A stretch of 64,000 nucleotides of DNA from Nocardia flavorosea NBRC 108225 (GCF_001613385.1 NZ_BDCG01000030.1:1-64000), one strand, 5' to 3'. Counted from the first letter of the stretch, positions 25,555 to 35,019 are shown. Program-made: numbers and translations. The notes: generated by a model not told the origin, from the sequence alone.

Positions 25555-26343
25555 TCAGTCGACCTGCGGCGCCCATTGCACGCCGTTGATATGTGCGCCG
25601 CCGTCGACGAACAGGGTGTTGCCGGTGAGGTAGCGCGCACCGTCGCCGGCGAGAAAGGCGACGACCGGGCCGATATCGTCGAGGGGATCACCGACGCGGC
25701 CCATCGGGTTCGCCGCATCGATCGAGGCCGCCATCTCCGGGTTGGCGTCGGCCATCCGCTGGTAGGCCGCGCTGCGCGCGCCCGGGCAGATCACATTGCA
25801 GCACACCTGTTTCGGCGCCCATTCGCGCGCCGCCGTGCGGGTCAGCGCTCGCAGCGCTTCCTTGGCCGCGTTGTAGGCCACCGAATACATATGGGCGTTG
25901 ACGCCGTTGAGGCTGGCCAGGTTCACGACCCGGCCGGTTCCGTGTTCCGCCAGCGCCGGATAGGCGCGCTGCATGGCCCAGAACGCGGCCATCACCGCCA
26001 TATCGAATCCGGCGGACATCACCTCGGGGGCCGTTTTCTCCAGCCGGGCGTATCCCGTTCCGCGCCACGCATTGTTGACCAGGATGTCCAGCCGGCCGTA
26101 CTCGGATACCGCCGCGTCCACCATTGCCTCGACCTGGTGCTGCTCGGTGACATCGGTGCGCACGAATTGCGCCCGCACACCCCATGTCTCGGTCAGCCAC
26201 GTCGCGGTATCCGCACCGGCCGCCGCATCGATCTCGGCGACCAGCACATCCGCGCCCTCCCGGGCCAGAGCACCCGCGATACCGCGCCCGACACCTACCC
26301 CGGCGCCGGTGACAACTGCGGCCCGGCCGGTCAACGTACCCAT
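25555..26343 (-). CDS. SDR family oxidoreductase (NNAW variant)
   Basis: A 262-residue SDR with TGAGVGVGRGIAGALA, NNAWRG at the place of NNAG, Ser in NLASLNG and YNAAK. The end YLTGNTLFVDGGAHINGVQW is complete and slightly extended. ATG 26343 is the start because GAGGAGG lies seven bases before it; the ATG six bases upstream would overlap the site. It is divergent from the SnoaL-like gene at 26460 and may form a two-gene switch with it. Confidence 0.9.
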   Translation of the reverse strand: MGTLTGRAAVVTGAGVGVGRGIAGALAREGADVLVAEIDAAAGADTATWLTETWGVRAQFVRTDVTEQHQVEAMVDAAVSEYGRLDILVNNAWRGTGYARLEKTAPEVMSAGFDMAVMAAFWAMQRAYPALAEHGTGRVVNLASLNGVNAHMYSVAYNAAKEALRALTRTAAREWAPKQVCCNVICPGARSAAYQRMADANPEMAASIDAANPMGRVGDPLDDIGPVVAFLAGDGARYLTGNTLFVDGGAHINGVQWAPQVD

Positions 26344-26459
26344 AGGCATGCCTCCTCTTTCGTGGGCAGCCTGCGGTACTCGCGGCGGCACGGCCACCGA
26401 AGTCTCACCCAGCGAGAGACCCCCTGGGCTCCGGTGCCGATCCGAGCTGAGATACAACG

Positions 26460-26912
26460 ATGGACCCTGCCGACCGTCTTGCCCTGATCACGCTCGCGGC
26501 CCGCTATGCACAAGCCGTCGACCGCCGGGACATCGCGGCAGTCGCCGCCCTGTGTACCTCCGAGGTGGTGTTCGTCCTGCCGCCCGAACTGAGGAAGACG
26601 GGGTCACCGGCCGAACTACGCGGTAGCGCGACAGTGGCACAGTCGGTGGTGGGTGCGGTGTCTCATCTGGTGGCGACCCGGCACGTCGTCGAACAGCAGG
26701 TGACCGAGAGCGATGCGGCAGGCCGCGCGTACGGCGAGACCTACTGCACGGCGCACCACATCTACGCACGCGGTGACGACCATCGGGACAACCGGATCGC
26801 ACTGCGCTATCAGGACACCTTCGAGTACCAGGGCGGCATCTGGTTGTTCTCCCGGCGCGAACTCGTGGCCGACTTCGCCGAGGATGTGCCGGTGACCCGG
26901 CCCGGCCGATGA
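26460..26912 (+). CDS. SnoaL-like / NTF2-fold protein
   Basis: A 150-residue NTF2-fold protein beginning DRLALITLAARYAQAVDRRD, with the later blocks RHVVEQQVTES and GGIWLFSRRELVADF. Catabolic-cluster SnoaL-4 proteins of this size act as isomerases or dehydratases, though some are only ligand-binding. It starts 116 bases from the divergent SDR. The crotonase operon begins 77 bases after its stop behind a palindromic site, so it is probably a separate unit. Confidence 0.85.
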   Translation: MDPADRLALITLAARYAQAVDRRDIAAVAALCTSEVVFVLPPELRKTGSPAELRGSATVAQSVVGAVSHLVATRHVVEQQVTESDAAGRAYGETYCTAHHIYARGDDHRDNRIALRYQDTFEYQGGIWLFSRRELVADFAEDVPVTRPGR

Positions 26913-26925
26913 ACCGGGCACCCGT

Positions 26926-26946
26926 TGACAGTCCAATCGGACTGTG
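26926..26946. promoter_or_regulatory. Operator overlapping a -35 box, upstream of the crotonase-FadD-TetR operon
   Basis: ACAGTCC-AATC-GGACTGT (26929-26946) is a perfect 7-bp inverted repeat. It overlaps TTGACA (26926-26931), a consensus -35 hexamer, 60 bases before the crotonase ATG. No clear -10 hexamer follows at the standard distance. The TetR gene that ends this operon (29502) is the natural binder. Confidence 0.6.
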
Positions 26947-26989
26947 AAACCGTTCTCGGTACCTTCGCCGCCGAGATTGGAACGCCGAA

Positions 26990-27901
26990 ATGACTTTCGC
27001 CGGGAACACGGTCGCCTACGAAGTCCGCGACCATCGCGCCTACCTCACCTTGAACCGGCCCGAACGGCTCAACGCGATCACCGGCGAGATGGCCCGCGAA
27101 ATCGGTGATGCCGTCGCCGCGGCGAACGCCGACGATTCGGTGCGCGTCATCGTGGTCCAGGGAGCGGGCCGCGCCTTCTGCGCAGGCTACGATTTGAAGC
27201 TCTACGCCGAGGGCGGCGAAGAACACCAGGGCGCGGTCTGGGATCCGATCAAGGATTTCCGGATGATGAAAACCAACACCGACCATTTCTTCTCGCTGTG
27301 GCGGTCGGCCAAACCCACCGTCGCGAAAGTGCACGGCTACGCCGTCGCGGGTGGCAGTGATATCGCGCTGTCCTGCGACCTCGTCGTCATGGCGGAAGAC
27401 GCACGGATCGGCTATATGCCTGCCCGGGTATGGGGCTGCCCCACCACGGCGATGTGGGTCTATCGTCTCGGCGCCGAACGCGCGAAGCGGATGCTGCTCA
27501 CCGGCGACACCATCGACGGGATCCGGGCCCGGGAATGGGGGCTGGTCATCGACGCCGTCCCGGCGGCCGGGCTCGATACCGCGGTCGAAGAACTCGTCGA
27601 CCGGATGGCCGGGGTTCCCACCAACCAGCTGGTCATGCAGAAGATGATGATCAACCAGGCCTACGACAATATGGGCCTGCAAACAACGCAGAACCTCGCG
27701 ATCCTCTTCGACGGCATCACCCGCCACTCCCCCGAAGGCCGGTGGTTCGTCGATTTCGCCCAGCAACACGGATTCGACGCCGCCGTCAAGTGGCGCGATA
27801 CGGGCCGGTTCATCCCGGACGGCGGCGGCGATATCCCGGCCGACGACGATATCGAGCGAATGAAACAGGAACTGGAACGGCGGGCGGAGCAGCGGCGATG
27901 A
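26990..27901 (+). CDS. Enoyl-CoA hydratase/isomerase (crotonase) family
   Basis: A 303-residue crotonase. The oxyanion block is GAGRAFCAGYDLKLYAEGG and the second acyl-CoA block is KVHGYAVAGGSDIALSCDLVV. It is longer than typical EchA proteins, with an insert at EEHQGAVWDPIKDFRMMKTN. One catalytic Glu position reads Pro or Gly near RVWGCPTTAMW, so hydratase, isomerase or hydrolase activity cannot be fixed. It begins a three-gene operon: the stop overlaps the start of the acyl-CoA synthetase by four bases (ATGA). Confidence 0.9.
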   Translation: MTFAGNTVAYEVRDHRAYLTLNRPERLNAITGEMAREIGDAVAAANADDSVRVIVVQGAGRAFCAGYDLKLYAEGGEEHQGAVWDPIKDFRMMKTNTDHFFSLWRSAKPTVAKVHGYAVAGGSDIALSCDLVVMAEDARIGYMPARVWGCPTTAMWVYRLGAERAKRMLLTGDTIDGIRAREWGLVIDAVPAAGLDTAVEELVDRMAGVPTNQLVMQKMMINQAYDNMGLQTTQNLAILFDGITRHSPEGRWFVDFAQQHGFDAAVKWRDTGRFIPDGGGDIPADDDIERMKQELERRAEQRR

Positions 27902-29505
27902 CCGCGCTCACCGAATCCGTGTGGCCCGTCGACAGCAGTCGGCAAGTACTCGAGCTCACCGTGGGTGAACTGCTCCGGCAGGCAGCCGCCGCGGCGCCGG
28001 AGCAGCTCGCGCTGGTATCGGTCGCTCCGCAACGCAGCGCCCGCACCTGGACCTACGCGCAGTTGCACGACGATGCCGAACGCGCGGCGGCCTGGTTGCT
28101 CGGCCGGTTCCGGCCGGGCGAACATATCGCGGTGTGGGCACCGAACGTCCCCGAATGGCTCGTGCTCCAGTACGGCGCCGCGCTCGCCGGCCTGGTGCTC
28201 GTCACGACCAACCCTGCCCTGCGCGGACCCGAACTCGAATACGCACTCGACCGGTCCCGTGCGGCCGGCGTCTTCTACGCCGACAGTTTCCGCGGCACAG
28301 ATATGGCGGCCCAGATCCACACCGTGCTGCCCGCTGTCCCCGCGGTACGCGCCGCCGTGTCCTTCGACGGCTGGCTCGACGATATCCGCGGCACCGAGAA
28401 GCGCACGCAGTTACCGGATGTCGACCCGCGTTCGGCCACCCAGATCCAGTTCACCTCCGGCACCACCGGCCGCGCGAAACCGGCAGTACTGGCGCACCGG
28501 TCGATGGTGACCAATGCCGCGTTCGTCCGCGACCGCTGCGGCGCGGCCCCGGGAGCGACCTTCGCCACCGCGCTACCGCTCTTCCACACCGCCGGGTGCG
28601 GTCTGGCCGCGCTGGGATCGGTGTATCAGCGGGCCACGCTGGTTCTCGCCGAAATATTCGACCCGGCGACGATGCTGGCGGCGATCCAGGATCACCGCGC
28701 CGAGATCTACGGTGGCGTGCCCGCCATGCTGCACGCCCTGCTCGCCCATCCCGGACTCGCCGAATTCGATCTCCGCGCGCTGCGGGTCGTGATGTCCGGT
28801 GGCGATGCCGTCCCGCCCGCGCTGATCGACGGCTGGGCGCACACCTGCGGCGCCGCGATGAGCGCGGTGTACGGCCAGACCGAACTCGGGCCGGTGATCT
28901 GCCAGACGAGTCCGGCCGACAACCGCGACGACAACCTGTTCACGGCGGGCCGCCCCCTTCCCGGAGTCGAGGTATCCGTGCGCGATCCCGAAACCGGTGC
29001 GGTGCAGCCGCTCGGGGTCGAGGGCGAGATCTGTGCCCGCGGATACCAGCAAATGATCGAATACCTCGGGATGCCCGCCGAAACGGCGCAGACGATCGAT
29101 GCCGAGGGCCGGCTGCACACCGGCGACCTCGGGACGATGGACGCCCGCGGCTACGTCCGCGTCACCGGCCGGCTCAAAGATATGATCATCCGCGGTGGGG
29201 AGAATATCTATCCGCGGGAAATCGAGGAGGCCCTGGCCGCGCATCCCGCGCTCATCGACGCGGTCGTCCTCGGCCTGCCCGATGGCAGCTGGGGCGAGAG
29301 CGTGGCCGCGGTGGTCCGGCCGGACCCGGCCCGACCGGTCCCCACACCGGCCGAGCTGCAGGATTACCTTCGGGAACGGCTCGCCCCGCCCAAGACCCCG
29401 AAATCCTGGTACGTCGCCGAGAGCTTCCCCGTGAACGCGATGGGCAAGCTCCAGAAGTTCCGGCTTCGTGAGCAGATCGCCGACGGCCGGCTCGACGCCC
29501 TGTGA
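27898..29505 (+). CDS. Acyl-CoA synthetase (class I adenylate-forming)
   Basis: A 535-residue FadD-type ligase with FTSGTTGRAKPAVLAHRS, GGVPAMLHALL, YGQTELGPVI, HTGDLGTMDARGYVRVTGR, IIRGGENIYPREIEEAL and the catalytic Lys in NAMGKLQKFRLR. It would activate a carboxylic acid with ATP and CoA for the crotonase encoded just upstream. The substrate (steroid-derived, aromatic or fatty acid) is not readable from the sequence. ATG 27898 is in an ATGA overlap, and its own stop overlaps the TetR start by four bases, so the three genes are translationally coupled. Confidence 0.92.
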   Translation: MTALTESVWPVDSSRQVLELTVGELLRQAAAAAPEQLALVSVAPQRSARTWTYAQLHDDAERAAAWLLGRFRPGEHIAVWAPNVPEWLVLQYGAALAGLVLVTTNPALRGPELEYALDRSRAAGVFYADSFRGTDMAAQIHTVLPAVPAVRAAVSFDGWLDDIRGTEKRTQLPDVDPRSATQIQFTSGTTGRAKPAVLAHRSMVTNAAFVRDRCGAAPGATFATALPLFHTAGCGLAALGSVYQRATLVLAEIFDPATMLAAIQDHRAEIYGGVPAMLHALLAHPGLAEFDLRALRVVMSGGDAVPPALIDGWAHTCGAAMSAVYGQTELGPVICQTSPADNRDDNLFTAGRPLPGVEVSVRDPETGAVQPLGVEGEICARGYQQMIEYLGMPAETAQTIDAEGRLHTGDLGTMDARGYVRVTGRLKDMIIRGGENIYPREIEEALAAHPALIDAVVLGLPDGSWGESVAAVVRPDPARPVPTPAELQDYLRERLAPPKTPKSWYVAESFPVNAMGKLQKFRLREQIADGRLDAL

Positions 29506-30167
29506 CCGGGAAGCCGGTGCATACCGGGCGCGGTGCCGGCCCTGCGCCGCAGAGTTCCGCGCAACCGGCGCCGCGCACCGCCGGCTTGTCCCGTAGAGAA
29601 CAGCACGCGAAAACCCACGCCGCGCTTCTCGACGCGACGATCCGGTGCCTGGTCGATCACGGCTACGCGGGCACGACCACACAGCGGATCCAGGAGGAGG
29701 CCGGCGTTTCACGGGGCGCGCTCCTGCATCATTTCGCGTCGAAATCGGAGTTGCTGGTCGCCGCGATCCACCATATCGCCGACCGGCGCCTGGCCGTTCT
29801 CGGCGATCACGTCGCCGGGCTGGGCGACGGGCCCGAATCCCTGCCGCAGATGGTGCACGCGGTCCGGTCGGCCATGACCGGACCGGCCTTTCAGGCCGCA
29901 CTGGAACTGTGGGCCGCGTCCCGTACCGACCCACAGTTACGCCAGGCACTGCTACCTGCCGAGAAACGGCTGGGATCCGCACTGCGTAACCATTTCGAAC
30001 GGCATGCCGGTATCGCCGACCCCGAAGCCGCCCGGACAGCGTTCGAATCGCTGATGGCACTCGTTCGCGGGATCGAACTCACCCGGCTCCTGCGCACCGA
30101 TTCGACCCTCGCCGACCGGGTCGTCGACGACTGGCTGAGCAACGTCGCCCGGCTACGCGAGAGCTGA
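29502..30167 (+). CDS. TetR family transcriptional regulator
   Basis: A 221-residue TetR regulator with a flexible N-terminal tail of ~35 residues, HTH VDHGYAGTTTQRIQEEAGVS followed by RGALLHHFASKSEL, and a long helical ligand domain. Such regulators at the end of acyl-CoA operons commonly bind acyl-CoA and repress their own operon. GTG 29502 overlaps the preceding stop (GTGA). The palindrome at 26929 upstream of the operon is its likely operator. Confidence 0.9.
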   Translation: MTGKPVHTGRGAGPAPQSSAQPAPRTAGLSRREQHAKTHAALLDATIRCLVDHGYAGTTTQRIQEEAGVSRGALLHHFASKSELLVAAIHHIADRRLAVLGDHVAGLGDGPESLPQMVHAVRSAMTGPAFQAALELWAASRTDPQLRQALLPAEKRLGSALRNHFERHAGIADPEAARTAFESLMALVRGIELTRLLRTDSTLADRVVDDWLSNVARLRES

Positions 30168-30170
30168 CGG

Positions 30171-31433
30171 CTAGACCGGCGACAGCGGCGGCGAGGGCGG
30201 GAAGGCGACCGGCAGCGCGGTCAGCGCCCGATGGAACGCACCTGTGCGCCAGGTCAGCTCGTCGGCGGGCACCCGGAGCCGGATCTCCGGCAGGCCATCG
30301 AGCAATTGGTCGATGGCGTCCTGCGCGATCAGGTAGGCCAGCGAACTGGCCGGGCACACATGCGGCCCACCGCCGAAAGCCAGATGCGCCCGGTTACCCG
30401 CGTGCCGGTTCGAACCGATCACCGGATCGGTATTGCAGGCGGCCATGCTGATGATCACCGGTTGGTGGGCCGGCAACCACACATCGTCGATGAGAATCGG
30501 CTGCTTCGGGAAGGTGAAACAGAAATTCGCCATCGGCGGGTCGTTGAACAGCACCTCGTCCAGCGCGTCCCGGGTGGACAGGCTACCGTCGAGCGCGCTG
30601 TCGCCGAACTGTTCGTCGGTGAGCATCAACCGCAACGCATTGACGATCAGATTCTGCAGTGGTTCGATGCCTGCCCCGTATATCGTTCCGATCTGGTTCG
30701 CGATCTCAGGTTCGGTCAATGCGCTCGGGTGCCGCATCATCCGTGTCGTCACATCGTCACCGGGGTGAACGCGTTTGAGCTCGATCAGTTCCGCCAGCGA
30801 TTTCATGAGCAACTCGGCACCGCCCTCGGCACCGACGCCCTCGAACATGGCGGCCATCCCGGTCGCGGCCCGCTGCGCGATCTCGGTGGGACAACCCAGC
30901 ATCGCGTTCAGCACGGCGAAGGTGAGCGGGAACGCGTACTGCTTGATCAGGTCCGCCGATCCGTCGCCGCAGAAGGAGTTGATCAACGGAATGGCGATCC
31001 GCTCCACGGTCTCGTGCAGGCCGAACGGGTCGACCTCGCCCAGACCGGCGACGATCGCCTGCCGATACCGTGCGTGCGCGCTGCCGTCGTTACGCCGGGC
31101 ATTGGGCCGCCACTGCATGAGCGGCAGCACCGGGCAATCCGCCGGAATATCGCGCTGCCAGGTGCGCGGGTCGGCCGGGAAATGATCCGGATCATTGTAG
31201 ATACGCAGCGCCGTGTAATAGCCGATCACCAGCGTCGCGGGCACGCCCGGTGCTATATCGACGGGCACCAGGGATCCGTGCTGTTCCCGCATCGCACGAT
31301 AGGTACTGTGCGGGTCCACCGCGAATTCCGGTACGTACAAAGGAATCCGCGGGCCGTCGGTGCCGGCCGGTGCACTGTGCGGAGCCCGGGGCGATGGTTG
31401 CTCGGAAATCGTCACCGGACGGATCCTAGGCAC
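30171..31433 (-). CDS. Cytochrome P450 lacking the ExxR arginine (CYP157-like)
   Basis: A 420-residue P450. The haem-thiolate loop reads LAFGGGPHVCPASSLA and the I-helix centre is YGAGIEPLQNL, with Glu in place of the acid/Thr pair. The K-helix ExxR motif reads DEVLFNDPPM: the Arg is replaced by Phe. This pattern resembles the CYP157 group of actinomycetes, some of which lack the motif yet still fold with haem. The start is GTG 31433; a GTG at 31415, with AGGA eight bases upstream, is equally possible. It needs ferredoxin partners not encoded here. Its stop abuts the TetR stop with a three-base gap. Confidence 0.88.
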   Translation of the reverse strand: MPRIRPVTISEQPSPRAPHSAPAGTDGPRIPLYVPEFAVDPHSTYRAMREQHGSLVPVDIAPGVPATLVIGYYTALRIYNDPDHFPADPRTWQRDIPADCPVLPLMQWRPNARRNDGSAHARYRQAIVAGLGEVDPFGLHETVERIAIPLINSFCGDGSADLIKQYAFPLTFAVLNAMLGCPTEIAQRAATGMAAMFEGVGAEGGAELLMKSLAELIELKRVHPGDDVTTRMMRHPSALTEPEIANQIGTIYGAGIEPLQNLIVNALRLMLTDEQFGDSALDGSLSTRDALDEVLFNDPPMANFCFTFPKQPILIDDVWLPAHQPVIISMAACNTDPVIGSNRHAGNRAHLAFGGGPHVCPASSLAYLIAQDAIDQLLDGLPEIRLRVPADELTWRTGAFHRALTALPVAFPPSPPLSPV

Positions 31434-31521
31434 AAGATCGCCAACTCTCCCGCGATACCGGTGTATGCCGGGCCGGTCTCGGTGATCGGGAACAGCGCGT
31501 TCACCACTTCGGCGAACGGTC

Positions 31522-31527
31522 TAGCTT
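31522..31527 (+). promoter_or_regulatory. -10 hexamer of a leaderless promoter
   Basis: TAGCTT lies exactly six bases upstream of the GTG start at 31534, and no ribosome site is present. It is the same arrangement as at 47622 and, on the minus strand, 42316. Confidence 0.55.
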
Positions 31528-31533
31528 CTACTC

Positions 31534-33648
31534 GTGACCCGCACCAGGACCTTCCCGCATCTGCTCGCCCCCGGGACCATCGGCCCGGTTTCGCTGGCCA
31601 ACCGCGTGGTCTTGCCCGCGATGGATATGAATCTGTGCGAGGACGGCGAGATCGAACAGGGCGATATCGATCATTTCGCCGCCCGCGCGGCCGGTGGTAC
31701 CGGCCTCATCATCACCGGGGCCTGCGCGGTCGCATACCCGGTCGGGTGTGCGAGCACCAAGGAACCCGGGCTCTCCGAGGACCGATTCGTTCCCGGGCTG
31801 AAAGCGCTGGCCGACGCCGTCCACGCCGCCGGCAGCAAGCTGTGTGTGCAGATGACCCATCACGGCAAGATCGCCCGGATCGATACCGTCCAGGACCGGC
31901 CACTGCTGGTTCCGTCCCCACCGGCCGGGCCGGCGGACCTGTCCGCGCTCGCCGACAACACCCCCGGCGAGCTCCAGAAGATGGGCGCCGTCACCGGCGG
32001 GAAGCAGGCCACCTACCACGAGGCCACCGAGGACGATATCGACTGGCTTGTGCGCTGCTTCGCCGAGGCCGCGGGACGGGTGCGCGATGCCGGCGGGGAC
32101 GCGGTCGAAATCCACGTGGCGCACGGCTATGTACTCGGCGCTTTCCTGAGCCGGGCGGACAACAAACGCACCGACGAATACGGCGGGTCACTCGAGAACC
32201 GGGCACGACTCGCGGTGGAGGTGATCCGCGCGGTCGAGGCGGAGGTCGGCGATTCCCTCGCGATCCTGGTGCGCGTCGCGGGCCGGGAGTTCGGCGAGGA
32301 AGGCGCGCTGACCACCGAAGAGGCCGTCCAGGCGGCGGCACTGTTCGAGGCGGCCGGAGCCGACGCCATCCATGTCACCGGCTGGGGTCGTAACCCGTTC
32401 TCCAACTTCACCGACGGCCCCCTGCCCGACCAGGTCGGCGCCTACACAGACCTCGCGGCCGCGGTGAAGCGGGCCGTATCGATCCCGGTGATCGCCGTCG
32501 GCCGGGTGCTGCCGGAGATCGGCGAGCAGGCGATCGCGGCGGGCACCACCGATTTCGTGGCCATGGGCCGGCAGCTGCTGGCCGATCCGGACCTGGTGAA
32601 CAAGCTCCGGGCGGGGACACCGGAACAGGTCCGTCCCTGTATCAATTGCTATGTGTGCGTCCAGGAGAACTTCTGGGACGACACACCCCTCTGCGCGGTG
32701 AATCCCGCGCTGGGCAACGAAAAACTGCTTCCGCTGACGCCTGCTCCCGCGCGCAAACATGTGGTCGTCGTCGGCGCCGGTCCCGGCGGGCTCGAAACCG
32801 CCCGGGTGGCCGCCGAACGCGGGCATCGCGTGACGGTACTGGACAAATCCGATCGGCTCGGCGGCACACTCTGGTTCTCCGGTCTCACCACGCCGGACAA
32901 CCAGATGCTGCTGGACTGGCTGAAAGTACAGGTCCAGCGTCCGGAGATCGATATCCGCTTGAAGACCGAGGCCACGGCGGCCTCGATCCAGGCGCTGCGA
33001 CCGGACGTGGTGGTCGTCGCCACCGGCGCAGTGCGCGGACGGCCCGCGGTTCCCGGCAGCGATCTACCGCATGTCCACACCGGTGATACGTTACGCGCCT
33101 TGATGACCGGCTCCGGCGACGTTTCCCAGGCGCCGCTGCCCCTGCGGGCCATCGCGAAACTCGGCAAACTGTCCGGTATCACGAAGAGCGCGGCCGCGAT
33201 CCGCACCGTCACCCGCACATTCCTGCCGATGGGTAAGAACGTCGTCGTCATCGGCGGCTCGCTTGTCGGACTGGAACTTTCGGAGTTCCTGGCCGAACGC
33301 GGCCGCGCCGTGACCCTGCTCGAAGAAGGTGGGCAGCTCGGCGTGCCGATGGCGCTGCCGCGGCGCTGGACCGCCGTCCGGCATGCGAAGGAGACGGGCG
33401 TGCAGATCCACCGCCGGGCCACCGTGCAGCGAATCACCGAGAAGCACGTCGAGTTCACCGTCGGGGACGAAACCTCGACCGCTCCGGCGGATATGGTCGT
33501 CGTCGCCTCCGAAGTTTCCGCGGAGGCACAACTGGCCGAAGCGCTGAAGGGGGTAGTACCCGAAGTGCACGTGGTGGGCGACGCCGCGCAGGTCGATTAC
33601 ATCCAGGGCGCGATCCATACAGCGTGGCAAGCGGCTACGAAGCTGTGA
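31534..33648 (+). CDS. FMN/FAD/4Fe-4S NADH:flavin oxidoreductase (FadH/BaiCD type)
   Basis: A 704-residue three-domain reductase. Residues 1-~370 form an Old Yellow Enzyme TIM barrel (VVLPAMDMNLCEDGE, HVAHGYVLGAFLSRADNKRT). A 4Fe-4S cluster motif CINCYVC...C begins near residue 369. Then come NAD(P)/FAD domains with VVVVGAGPGGLETARVA and VVVIGGSLVGLELSEFL. It resembles 2,4-dienoyl-CoA reductase and enoate reductases that saturate C=C bonds conjugated to a carbonyl, fitting steroid or fatty-acid breakdown. The GTG start has a leaderless-type -10. The 387-base gap after it holds no gene. Confidence 0.92.
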   Translation: MTRTRTFPHLLAPGTIGPVSLANRVVLPAMDMNLCEDGEIEQGDIDHFAARAAGGTGLIITGACAVAYPVGCASTKEPGLSEDRFVPGLKALADAVHAAGSKLCVQMTHHGKIARIDTVQDRPLLVPSPPAGPADLSALADNTPGELQKMGAVTGGKQATYHEATEDDIDWLVRCFAEAAGRVRDAGGDAVEIHVAHGYVLGAFLSRADNKRTDEYGGSLENRARLAVEVIRAVEAEVGDSLAILVRVAGREFGEEGALTTEEAVQAAALFEAAGADAIHVTGWGRNPFSNFTDGPLPDQVGAYTDLAAAVKRAVSIPVIAVGRVLPEIGEQAIAAGTTDFVAMGRQLLADPDLVNKLRAGTPEQVRPCINCYVCVQENFWDDTPLCAVNPALGNEKLLPLTPAPARKHVVVVGAGPGGLETARVAAERGHRVTVLDKSDRLGGTLWFSGLTTPDNQMLLDWLKVQVQRPEIDIRLKTEATAASIQALRPDVVVVATGAVRGRPAVPGSDLPHVHTGDTLRALMTGSGDVSQAPLPLRAIAKLGKLSGITKSAAAIRTVTRTFLPMGKNVVVIGGSLVGLELSEFLAERGRAVTLLEEGGQLGVPMALPRRWTAVRHAKETGVQIHRRATVQRITEKHVEFTVGDETSTAPADMVVVASEVSAEAQLAEALKGVVPEVHVVGDAAQVDYIQGAIHTAWQAATKL

Positions 33649-34035
33649 GCTCGGCGGCGCGACCTCGCACGGCGAGCCGTTCACCACGGCCGTAGTGCTC
33701 ATCGATCACCGCCCCGCGGATCCTCGGTGAAGGCGTAGTGGCTCCGGTGGTCCCGGATTCCGATGGTCAGGGCCGTCGCGATCACCGCCGCGCCCAGTTG
33801 CGCGGGTGAGTAGACAGGTCCCCCACCGCCTGGGCACCACATGGGCACCTCGGATTTCGACCTCCGTGGCTGCGCCACAGTCGAGCTCACTGTTCAGCAG
33901 ACCGACCCGAACAGGAGGCATTCAGGCGCGGGCCCGGCACCGCGATCGGCGACGCGGTGCCGAGGCGAGATCGGCGCGGTCGAACCACCCTGGCTCCGGC
34001 CCGGGACGCCGAGTCCGGGGCCGGGCGGTGCGGTT
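33649..34035. other. Intergenic stretch without a supported gene
   Basis: 387 bases between two convergent genes. The short minus-strand frame around 33699-33890 has no recognisable family, no ribosome site and composition like the surrounding antisense frames. No clear terminator hairpin was seen. Confidence 0.6.
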
Positions 34036-35019
34036 CTACCGGAGTCGGCGGCGATCGGCGAGCATATCCGCCAAAGTCTCGCGGACCGGCCGGAAGGTGA
34101 TGCCGAGATCGCGCTCGGCGGGGCCGTCGTCGGTGGGCGGAGAGTCGGTGAGATAGCGGATCGAGGTCTCGCTGAGTTGGCTCACACCGGCGGGCAGCAG
34201 CGGCCGGAGGCGATCGGCGAGCTTACCGGCGGCCACGAGCACACCGTCGGGGATACCGTAGTAGCGCACCCGCCGACCGGTGATATCGGTGAGCAGACCG
34301 GCCAATTCGGCGCCCTTCACATGATGCCCGCCCAGGACATAGCGCCGCGGCCCGCGGCCCGGTTCGAGCAGCCGGACATGGGCCTCGGCGAGGTCGCGGA
34401 CATCACCGATCGTGAAGGCCGCGCCGCGACCCGGAATACCGACGCGAACGAAGGCAGCGACGGCTTCACCGGATTCCCCGAACTGACCCCCGGCAGCCGG
34501 GCCCACGATACAGCTCGGGTAGGTCACCACCACGGGCGCGCCCTGCTGCTGCAGTTCCCTGGCATACTGCTCCACCCGCGCCTTGGAGGTGGCGTAACCG
34601 TCGTCACCACCCGCCGGCGGCAGGTCCGCGTGCACCAGCGGGGATCGCGGATGCCACAGCGCCGTCATACTCGACACGTACACAATCGGATCGATGCCGC
34701 GGTCGACTGCCTGCCCGAGCACATTCCGCGCACCGGCGAGGTTGGCCCGCATCATCTCCTCGGCCGCATCGGCCCGCAGGGCCACCACCGCGGCGGCGTG
34801 CACCACCGCGTCACAGCCGTCGAGCGCTTCACCGACCCGATCCGGGTCGGTCATATCGCCACGCACCACATCGGTGGCGTCGAATCCCAGTGCCGCCGCG
34901 ATCGGCGCCAGCCGGGCGGGGTCGCGGACCAGCAACCGCACCCGATGTCCACGGTCGTGTACGGCTTTGGCGGTCCAGGCGCCCACGAATCCGGTGGCGC
35001 CGGTGATCAGCACCCGCAT
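34036..35019 (-). CDS. NAD-dependent epimerase/dehydratase family (extended SDR)
   Basis: A 327-residue extended SDR with the N-terminal ITGATGFVGAWTAKAV, Ser in VYVSSMTALW and the catalytic YATSK. It resembles 3-beta-hydroxysteroid dehydrogenase and dihydroflavonol-reductase-like proteins, so a steroid or polyketide ketone is a reasonable guess. ATG 35019 lies eight bases after the stop of the upstream mycofactocin-type SDR, so the two genes are coupled. No own ribosome site is convincing, which supports coupling. Confidence 0.88.
   Translation of the reverse strand: MRVLITGATGFVGAWTAKAVHDRGHRVRLLVRDPARLAPIAAALGFDATDVVRGDMTDPDRVGEALDGCDAVVHAAAVVALRADAAEEMMRANLAGARNVLGQAVDRGIDPIVYVSSMTALWHPRSPLVHADLPPAGGDDGYATSKARVEQYARELQQQGAPVVVTYPSCIVGPAAGGQFGESGEAVAAFVRVGIPGRGAAFTIGDVRDLAEAHVRLLEPGRGPRRYVLGGHHVKGAELAGLLTDITGRRVRYYGIPDGVLVAAGKLADRLRPLLPAGVSQLSETSIRYLTDSPPTDDGPAERDLGITFRPVRETLADMLADRRRLR

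Noticed and set aside
33699..33890. Possible small minus-strand gene
   Set aside because: No ribosome site, no homologous block, and length within chance for this GC content.
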